Positions 57,669 to 64,000 of a stretch of 64,000 nucleotides of DNA are shown here, piece by piece (the first letter of the stretch is position 1; the number at the start of each line of letters is the position of its first letter). The notes beneath the pieces were generated by a model. The model made no database searches and had not been told where the DNA came from. It saw only the letters and a program-made list of their open reading frames with translations. Location: NCBI RefSeq assembly GCF_000327065.1, contig NC_019936.1, positions 2,058,501 through 2,122,500 of the forward strand, read 5' to 3'. The DNA comes from Stutzerimonas stutzeri RCH2. Its GTDB lineage: Bacteria > Pseudomonadota > Gammaproteobacteria > Pseudomonadales > Pseudomonadaceae. The translations under genes were made by a program, and so were the position numbers.

Positions 57669-58802
57669 ATGACCGAGCACGAAGAAACAAGCACACACGT
57701 AACTCATGGCGAAAAGCTGCAGAAGGTTCTGGCCCGCCTGGGCATGGCTTCGCGTCGTGATGTTGAAAAATGGATCGTTGAAGGTCGGGTAAAGGTCAAC
57801 GGTGCAGTTGCGAGCCTTGGCCAACGGGTCGACTCGCATGACGCCATTGCTGTCGATGGCCGCCTGCTCAAGCGGGAAGAGGCTAATGAAGTCGTACGAC
57901 GCGTACTGATCTACAACAAGCCCGACGGCGAGATCTGCACCCGCAATGATCCCGAAGGCCGTCCAACGGTTTTTGATCGTTTGCCTCGACCAAAGGAAGG
58001 CCGCTGGATCAACATCGGCCGTCTGGACATCAACACAACCGGTCTTTTGCTCTTCACCACCGATGGAGAGCTGGCCAACCGCCTGATGCACCCATCGTAT
58101 GAAATGGACCGCGAGTATGCGGTACGCGTGCGTGGGGAGGTCGACGACGAAATGATCGAGCGGCTGAAGACCGGCGTCATGCTTGAAGATGGTCCGGCAC
58201 GCTTTACCGACATCCAGGAAGCGCCTGGCGGTGAAGGGTTCAACCATTGGTATCACTGTGTAGTGATGGAAGGTCGCAATCGTGAGGTTCGTCGGCTTTG
58301 GGAATCCCAGGGGTTGGTCGTGAGCCGCCTGAAGCGGGTCCGTTTCGGTCCAGTATTCATGACGTCCGATCTGCCGATGGGACGCTGGCGCGAGATGTCG
58401 CAAAGCGAAGTGGACATCCTCAGCCAGGAGGTTGGCCTCAAGCCGGTTGCTCTGCCGAGCATGAAAGCGAAGGCCAAGGAAAAGATCGACCGCATGCAGC
58501 GCAAGGTGGCAAAGCCGCTTGGTCGAGGCGAGCGTCGGCCCCGTGTACTTCGCTCGTCAACTGAAGCTGATGTCGCCGGCTCGGACAAGCCGCGGGTGCA
58601 GCGGGACGATCAGGCCGGGCGTAAGCCTCGTGTCAACGAAGGGCGTAGCGATAAGACTCGCGGGACACCTGTCGCCGAGCGTCCGGGCGACGCGCGTAAA
58701 GGCGGCAAGCGCAACGACGGGGCGGGGCGTCCGTCAGGGCCAGGCAAAAGGCCGGCTGGCGATGGTCAGCGTCCGGGCTTCGGGCGTAGCAAGCGCACCT
58801 GA
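57669..58802 (+). CDS. rluB: 23S rRNA pseudouridine2605 synthase, RluB
   Basis: 377 residues. N-terminal S4 RNA-binding domain (EKLQKVLARLGMASRRDVEK), catalytic domain with the aspartate in NIGRLDINTTGLLLFTTDGE, and EGRNREVRRLWESQGL. From about residue 265 the protein is a low-complexity, Arg/Lys/Gly/Pro-rich basic tail of over 100 residues, probably disordered and RNA binding, as is common for pseudomonad RluB. GGAGG precedes the ATG. A strong terminator follows. Confidence 0.94.
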   Translation: MTEHEETSTHVTHGEKLQKVLARLGMASRRDVEKWIVEGRVKVNGAVASLGQRVDSHDAIAVDGRLLKREEANEVVRRVLIYNKPDGEICTRNDPEGRPTVFDRLPRPKEGRWINIGRLDINTTGLLLFTTDGELANRLMHPSYEMDREYAVRVRGEVDDEMIERLKTGVMLEDGPARFTDIQEAPGGEGFNHWYHCVVMEGRNREVRRLWESQGLVVSRLKRVRFGPVFMTSDLPMGRWREMSQSEVDILSQEVGLKPVALPSMKAKAKEKIDRMQRKVAKPLGRGERRPRVLRSSTEADVAGSDKPRVQRDDQAGRKPRVNEGRSDKTRGTPVAERPGDARKGGKRNDGAGRPSGPGKRPAGDGQRPGFGRSKRT

Positions 58803-58816
58803 TAGCTGTATCCAGC

Positions 58817-58854
58817 GCTGCGCAATGGTGTGATGCCATTGCGCAGCGTTTTTG
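58817..58854. terminator. Terminator of rluB
   Basis: CGCTGCGCAATGG, a seven-base loop, CCATTGCGCAGCG, then five T's: a perfect 13-bp stem. The convergent yciK gene ends 17 bases further on. Confidence 0.93.
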
Positions 58855-58870
58855 TCTCCGTAGAGCTTGG

Positions 58871-59611
58871 CTATTGCGCGTTCAGCGCCTGACCATTCAC
58901 TCCGATGCTGTCCGGCCCCATCAGATACAGATAGACAGGCATGATCTCTTCGGGCAGCGGATTGACCTGCGGGTTCTCGCCGGGATACGCCTTGGCACGC
59001 ATATCGGTGCGGGTTGCGCCGGGGTTGATGCTGTTGGCGCGCACCGGCGCGGTTTCATCCACTTCGTCCGCTAGTACCTGCATCAGACCTTCGGTGGCAA
59101 ATTTGGATACCGCATAGGCGCCCCAGTACGCGCGTCCTTTGCGACCGACGCTGCTTGATGTGAATATCACCGAAGCGTCTTTGGCGAGCTTGAGCAGCGG
59201 TAGCAGGGTGCTGGTCAGCATGAACATCGCGTTCACATTCACCTGCATCACACGCATGAAGTTGTCGCCGGACAGTTGTTCCAGTGGCGTACGCGGGCCG
59301 ACGATCGCTGCGTTGTGCAGCAGCCCGTCAAGATGGCCGAATTCGCGCTCGATCATCGCCGCCAGCTCGTCGTACTGGTGCGGCAGGGCGGTTTCCAGAT
59401 TGAACGGGATGATGGCAGGGTGCGGATGGCCGGCCGCTTCGATGTCGTCATAAACACGGTTCAGGTTGTCTTCGTTCTTGCCAAGCAGTAGTACGGTCGC
59501 GCCGTGAGCGGCGTAGGCTTTTGCCGCTGCTTCGCCGATGCCGCGACCAGCTCCGGTTACCAGAATGATGCGCCCTTTGAGCAGGTCGGGGCGGGCGGAG
59601 TATTCGAACAT
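58871..59611 (-). CDS. yciK: YciK family short-chain dehydrogenase/oxidoreductase
   Basis: 246 residues. Rossmann fold with ILVTGAGRGIGEAAAKAYA (NAD(P)-binding GxxxGxG), NAAIVGP, the catalytic Ser in IFTSSSVGRKG, and YxxxK in YWGAYAVSKFA. I chose the ATG at 59611 because GAGG lies seven bases upstream. It resembles E. coli YciK, whose substrate is not known. Downstream of the mupP gene on the same strand, 80 bases away. Confidence 0.9.
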   Translation of the reverse strand: MFEYSARPDLLKGRIILVTGAGRGIGEAAAKAYAAHGATVLLLGKNEDNLNRVYDDIEAAGHPHPAIIPFNLETALPHQYDELAAMIEREFGHLDGLLHNAAIVGPRTPLEQLSGDNFMRVMQVNVNAMFMLTSTLLPLLKLAKDASVIFTSSSVGRKGRAYWGAYAVSKFATEGLMQVLADEVDETAPVRANSINPGATRTDMRAKAYPGENPQVNPLPEEIMPVYLYLMGPDSIGVNGQALNAQ

Positions 59612-59691
59612 CGGATGCCTCATAAATCGTCAGGTAATAGGCGCTCAACAGCATTCGTTGAGCAACAGGGCAGATGCTTGCTGTTGGTACT

Positions 59692-60363
59692 TCAACAGCT
59701 GCAGATGGCTCGATCCAGAACTTTCCGAAGCTCCAGCGGATGGTCCACGACCACGTCTGCACCCCAGTTGCTTGGGTTGTCTTCCGGGTGGATATAGCCA
59801 TAGCGCACCGCGGCGGTTCTACTGCCTGCCGCGCGACCGGACTCGATATCTCGAAGATCGTCGCCGACGAACAGGACCGCAGATGGATCGAGATCGAGCT
59901 GTTTGCAGGCAAGCAGCATCGGCTCCGGATCGGGCTTACTCCTGGCAACGTGGTCAGGACAGACCAGTACCGCGGAACGCGAGGCGAGGCCCAGCTGATG
60001 CATGATCGGCTCCGCGAAACGCAGTGGCTTGTTGGTCACAACGCCCCAAAGCAGATTGGACCGTTCGATCTCGTCCAGCAGCTCAGCCATACCATCGTAG
60101 AGATGGCTGTGTACGGCGCAGTGTTCCTGATACCGCTCCAGGAATTCGAGTCGGAGCTCTTCAAACTCGTCTGACAGCGGGTCGACGTCAAACGCGCTGA
60201 GCACCATCGCTCTCGCTCCTCCCGACACCACATCACGGACCTGTTGGGCAGGGACGGGAGCAAGGCCACGAGCAACCCTCATCGCTTGTGCGACGGCAAT
60301 GAAATCCGGAGCGGTATCGAGCAGGGTACCGTCCATGTCGAACAGAACAGCGCGCAGGCGCAT
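59692..60363 (-). CDS. mupP: N-acetylmuramic acid 6-phosphate phosphatase MupP (HAD family)
   Basis: 223 residues. HAD signatures: nucleophile [19 protein letters not shown] (motif II), [11 protein letters not shown] and the acidic motif [10 protein letters not shown]. The sequence resembles phosphoglycolate phosphatase, but the position directly after ubiG is that of MupP in Pseudomonas (PA3172), which dephosphorylates MurNAc-6P in peptidoglycan recycling. The start at 60363 overlaps the ubiG stop by one base and has GGAGG four bases upstream; the ATG at 60366 is closer still. Confidence 0.85.
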   Translation of the reverse strand: MRLRAVLFDMDGTLLDTAPDFIAVAQAMRVARGLAPVPAQQVRDVVSGGARAMVLSAFDVDPLSDEFEELRLEFLERYQEHCAVHSHLYDGMAELLDEIERSNLLWGVVTNKPLRFAEPIMHQLGLASRSAVLVCPDHVARSKPDPEPMLLACKQLDLDPSAVLFVGDDLRDIESGRAAGSRTAAVRYGYIHPEDNPSNWGADVVVDHPLELRKVLDRAICSC

Positions 60364-61061
60364 CATCCCTCCTTAATTGTCTGGACCATGTAGTTGACGT
60401 CGACGTCGGCAGACAGCTTGTAATGCTTGGTAAGCGGATTGTAGGTGAGGCCGATTATGTCTTTGACGGCAAGCCCGGCGTCGCGGCTCCAGGCGCCGAG
60501 CTCCGAAGGGCGGATGAACTTCTTGAAATCGTGGGTGCCGCGTGGGAGTAGCTGAAGCACATACTCAGCGCCAATGATGGCGAGCGCATATGCTTTCGGA
60601 TTGCGATTGATCGTTGAAAAGAACACTTGGCCGCCGGGCTTTACCAGTGCACAGCAGGCGCGGATGACAGATGCCGGATCCGGTACGTGCTCGAGCATTT
60701 CAAGGCAGGTGACGATATCGAACTGTTCCGGTGCTTCCTCTGCCATGGCTTCGGCAGTGATCTGCCGGTAATCAATCTCCAGGCCCGACTCAAGAAGATG
60801 TAGTCGCGCTACGGAAAGCGGTGCCTCACCCATGTCGATACCGGTGACTTCAGCGCCCCGCTGTGCCATGGCCTCGCTGAGAATCCCGCCGCCACAGCCA
60901 ATGTCGATGACCTTTTTACCTGCCAGCGAAACATGCTCGTCTATCCAGTTCACGCGAAGTGGATTGATTTCGTGCAGTGGCTTGAATTCGCTTTCGCGAT
61001 CCCACCAACGATGGGCAAGGGCTTCGAATTTAGCGATTTCAGCGTGGTCGACGTTGCTCAT
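60363..61061 (-). CDS. ubiG: Ubiquinone biosynthesis O-methyltransferase
   Basis: 232 residues. It does both O-methylations of ubiquinone synthesis using SAM. The SAM-binding site is [20 protein letters not shown], and [11 protein letters not shown] and [16 protein letters not shown] are class-specific. I chose the ATG at 61061 ([13 protein letters not shown]), the family N-terminus, with CGGACC upstream. Its stop overlaps the mupP start by one base, giving translational coupling. Confidence 0.96.
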   Translation of the reverse strand: MSNVDHAEIAKFEALAHRWWDRESEFKPLHEINPLRVNWIDEHVSLAGKKVIDIGCGGGILSEAMAQRGAEVTGIDMGEAPLSVARLHLLESGLEIDYRQITAEAMAEEAPEQFDIVTCLEMLEHVPDPASVIRACCALVKPGGQVFFSTINRNPKAYALAIIGAEYVLQLLPRGTHDFKKFIRPSELGAWSRDAGLAVKDIIGLTYNPLTKHYKLSADVDVNYMVQTIKEG

Positions 61062-61204
61062 GGTCCGGTCCGTTTTGAATGCTTGAGAGAGAAGCTTGAG
61101 TCGCAAACGCGAATGTTGCCAGCTCAGGATGCAGTAGGGGCACCTATACGGCCCCTCGTTCATATGTCATATCGTCGCGCAAGTGCAGCCGAATTTCGAT
61201 TTCG

Positions 61205-62548
61205 TCACCTTTGGCCTCGGTCCTTGCTCGATATTCTGTCGCCCCATTGGCAGGCGTTTGCGATAACGCGCTGCTCGTCGATCCGAGTCAATCGGCCGTT
61301 GTCGAGCAACTGTTTGCCGCCGACCCAGACATGACGAGCGGACTCTTTGCTGGTGGAATAGATCAACTGGGACACCGGGTCGTATATCGGTTGCTGGGCT
61401 AGGCCGGAGAGGTCGAAAGCGACGAGGTCCGCGAACTTGCCTACCTCCAGCGAACCGGTGTGGTCCTCGATGCCCAGGGCCCGGGCGCCGTTGAGCGTAG
61501 CCATTCGCAAGGCTCGATGCGCGTCGAGCGCGGTTGCCGAACCGGCGACCGCCTTGGCCAACAAAGCAGCGGTGCGTGTCTCGCCCAAAAGGTCCAGGTC
61601 GTTATTGCTCGCGGCCCCGTCCGTCCCGATAGCCACATTAACCCCTGCCTCCCAAATTCGTTCAACCGGGCAGAAACCACTGGCTAGTTTAAGGTTGGAC
61701 TCAGGGCAGTGGATGACGCTGCAGTTATGCTCGGTTAGCAGCGCGAGATCGTCGTCGCTTACCTGCGTCATATGAACGGCCTGGAATCGCGGGCCGAGCA
61801 GCTGCAATCGCGCCAGGCGCGCCAGCGGTCGCTCTCCATGCTTTTGCAAGGCGTCTTGAACTTCCTGGGCGGTCTCGTGGACGTGCATGTGAATGCCTGC
61901 GTCCATCTCCGCCACCAGAATACGGATGCTCTCGAGCTTGTCATCCGCCACTGAATAGGGCGCATGCGGGCCGAAGGCAACCGTGATGCGCGGATGGTGC
62001 TTGAGGTCATCGAACAGCTCGACGCCCTTGCGTAGCGCTTCATCGGCATCCCGAGCGCCGGGAATAGGGAAGTCGAAAACCGGGATGGTGATCTGCGCTC
62101 TTACCCCGTGCTTATGGACCAGTTCGCTCGCCACGTTGGGATGAAAGTACATATCTGAAAAGCAGGTGATCCCGCTTTTCAATTGCTCGGCAATCGCCAG
62201 TTCGGTGCCGCAGCGAACGAAGTCTTCATCCACCCAGCGCGATTCGGCCGGCCAGATGTGCTCTTTGAGCCAGCGCTGTAGCGGCAAGTCATCGGCCAGT
62301 CCACGGAACAACGTCATGGCGGCGTGCCCGTGAGCATTGACCAACCCCGGCGCGAGTAGCATTCCTTTTAGTTCTTGAGTTTCGATGGCGCCTTGCTTGA
62401 GCGCCTCAGCACGTGGTGCTATCAGCGCGATACGTCCGTCCCGAATGCCAAGCCCGTGCCCTTTGAGCACTACCCCGGCCGGTTCCACCGGAACAAGCCA
62501 GGTAGGAAACAGCAGTAGGTCTAGCGGTGCATCGCATTGTGGGAGCAT
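61205..62548 (-). CDS. mtaD: 5-methylthioadenosine/S-adenosylhomocysteine deaminase
   Basis: 447 residues, amidohydrolase family. Metal ligands NAHGHAA (His73, His75), the later GIHMHVHET, and Asp in [16 protein letters not shown]. It deaminates methylthioadenosine to methylthioinosine in the pseudomonad MTA route; mtnA at 36572 would then act later in that salvage. The ATG at 62548 is preceded by AAGG. Its upstream side faces the ribosomal RNA operon, whose promoters start less than 200 bases away. Confidence 0.9.
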   Translation of the reverse strand: MLPQCDAPLDLLLFPTWLVPVEPAGVVLKGHGLGIRDGRIALIAPRAEALKQGAIETQELKGMLLAPGLVNAHGHAAMTLFRGLADDLPLQRWLKEHIWPAESRWVDEDFVRCGTELAIAEQLKSGITCFSDMYFHPNVASELVHKHGVRAQITIPVFDFPIPGARDADEALRKGVELFDDLKHHPRITVAFGPHAPYSVADDKLESIRILVAEMDAGIHMHVHETAQEVQDALQKHGERPLARLARLQLLGPRFQAVHMTQVSDDDLALLTEHNCSVIHCPESNLKLASGFCPVERIWEAGVNVAIGTDGAASNNDLDLLGETRTAALLAKAVAGSATALDAHRALRMATLNGARALGIEDHTGSLEVGKFADLVAFDLSGLAQQPIYDPVSQLIYSTSKESARHVWVGGKQLLDNGRLTRIDEQRVIANACQWGDRISSKDRGQR

Positions 62549-62729
62549 CGGGGAACCTTGGCTGAGTGGGAGGGCCGTCAGTGTAATGGTTGAAGCGGCT
62601 AGAATGAAGGAAGTGCTGGTGGGCCTAAACTCGCAGATCGGCCGTTGCCACATATATAGACAGGCAAGGCGATCACCAAGCAAAAGCACAGCCCCGCAAT
62701 GGCTGCCCGAACAAAACTGAAATAAACGG

Positions 62730-62757
62730 TTGACGTTAGTTTTCAGGCTCCTATAAT
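62730..62757 (+). promoter_or_regulatory. rrn promoter P1
   Basis: TTGACG, 16-base spacer, TATAAT, followed by GCGCACC. First of four tandem promoters ahead of the 16S gene. Between mtaD's start and here I see no gene. Confidence 0.75.
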
Positions 62758-62826
62758 GCGCACCACTTCCGGCGCAGTTCTTAAGCAAAACTTCTTGTAA
62801 ATCAAAAGGTTAGCGAAATAAAAGGG

Positions 62827-62854
62827 TTGCACGGATGGCGGATTCGAGTAGAAT
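62827..62854 (+). promoter_or_regulatory. rrn promoter P2
   Basis: TTGCAC, 16-base spacer, TAGAAT, followed by GCGCCGGG. Its -35 box is the weakest of the four. Confidence 0.6.
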
Positions 62855-62932
62855 GCGCCGGGCTGGCAGGGTGGCGGTTGAGTCCTGTTGGTGGCTTCGG
62901 TCAGGTTGATCGGAGGCGGTTGAAAGAGGTGG

Positions 62933-62960
62933 TTGACAGCGGTTTTGAACGCTGTATGAT
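62933..62960 (+). promoter_or_regulatory. rrn promoter P3
   Basis: TTGACA (consensus), 16-base spacer, TATGAT, followed by TCGCCTCCC. Confidence 0.75.
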
Positions 62961-63040
62961 TCGCCTCCCGCTGACGAGAGATGAGAGTTGATCGAAAGCG
63001 CAAGCGGTTGAGAAGAAACGAAAAATTCTTCAAAAACAGC

Positions 63041-63068
63041 TTGACAGGTAACAAGGCTGCTGTAGAAT
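63041..63068 (+). promoter_or_regulatory. rrn promoter P4
   Basis: TTGACA, 16-base spacer, TAGAAT, followed by GCGCGGCC. It is the closest promoter to the 16S gene, about 217 bases before its 5' end. Confidence 0.75.
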
Positions 63069-63105
63069 GCGCGGCCTCGGTTGAGACGAAAGACTTGATC
63101 GAAAC

Positions 63106-63117
63106 GCTCTTTAACAA
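63106..63117 (+). promoter_or_regulatory. boxA antitermination element of the rRNA leader
   Basis: GCTCTTTAACAA, the boxA core that recruits Nus factors so that the long rRNA transcript escapes Rho. A hairpin (GGGTTTT with AAAACCC, 63258-63274) follows between it and the 16S gene. Confidence 0.85.
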
Positions 63118-63284
63118 CTGAATCAAGCAATTCGTGTGGGTGCTTGTGAATGTAAGACTGATGGTCAGATAGATTATCAGCATCACAAAGCAACACTCGT
63201 TTATTCGAGAGTTACTCTTTACTTGTAAAGAGATTTGCGATTGCTGAGCCAAGTTTAGGGTTTTCTCAAAACCCAAGCAGTATT

Positions 63285-64000
<716 letters not shown>

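Overview
The window is a chromosomal segment of a Pseudomonas-type gammaproteobacterium, most likely of the Pseudomonas stutzeri (Stutzerimonas) group. This rests on the 16S rRNA gene that starts at about 63285, the GC-rich codon use, the fused TyrA-AroA gene, the imuA-imuB-dnaE2 cassette, a PauB-type polyamine oxidase, and a gene order that often matches other pseudomonads. It is mostly core genome. I see no insertion sequence, prophage, CRISPR array or plasmid gene.

Layout. 1-16.4 kb: the 3' end of the large NAD-glutamate dehydrogenase gene, pyrD facing rmf, the dual 23S methyltransferase rlmKL, dacB (PBP4), yggL, an FUSC membrane protein, a dGTPase-like gene, a YqjD/YqjE/YqjK-like envelope operon and an OprD-type porin. 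16.4-22.7 kb: small genes (glutaredoxin-like, tRNA-Pro(CGG), a YgdR-type lipoprotein, mobA), then a more accessory stretch with an acyltransferase-3 membrane protein, an I78 protease-inhibitor lipoprotein, a PA2779/PA2778-type pair (small membrane protein plus lipoprotein C39 peptidase) and pauB. 22.8-30.7 kb: tRNA-Val(GAC) and the classical thrS-infC-rpmI-rplT-pheS-pheT-ihfA-merR translation cluster, closed by tRNA-Pro(GGG).

30.7-36.3 kb: a probable gene remnant, then the SOS mutagenesis cassette imuA-imuB-dnaE2 on the minus strand behind a clear LexA box. 36.5-48.9 kb: mtnA and the plus-strand gyrA-serC-pheA-hisC-tyrA/aroA-cmk-rpsA run, which joins aromatic and histidine biosynthesis to CMP kinase and ribosomal protein S1 with several start/stop overlaps. 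49-58.8 kb: a MarR regulator divergent from an aminotransferase, a glutathione transferase, folE, an Smr protein, an isochorismatase-like protein without its nucleophilic cysteine, prmB, the Entner-Doudoroff entry set zwf-pgl-eda, and rluB. 58.9-62.5 kb: a minus-strand run yciK, mupP, ubiG, mtaD. 62.7-64 kb: four tandem stable-RNA promoters, a boxA leader and the first ~716 bases of a 16S rRNA gene.

Relative to the arrangement I remember in other pseudomonads, the mtaD-ubiG-mupP-yciK block would sit back-to-back with mtnA-gyrA. Here the two halves lie about 24.7 kb apart, one next to the imu cassette and the other next to the rRNA operon. ihfB is also missing after rpsA, and hexR before zwf. 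Together these suggest old rearrangement junctions at tRNA, rRNA and imu positions. The least understood system is the PA2779/PA2778-type peptidase and membrane-protein pair. Everything here was read by eye; start codons were chosen from ribosome-binding sites and known family lengths.
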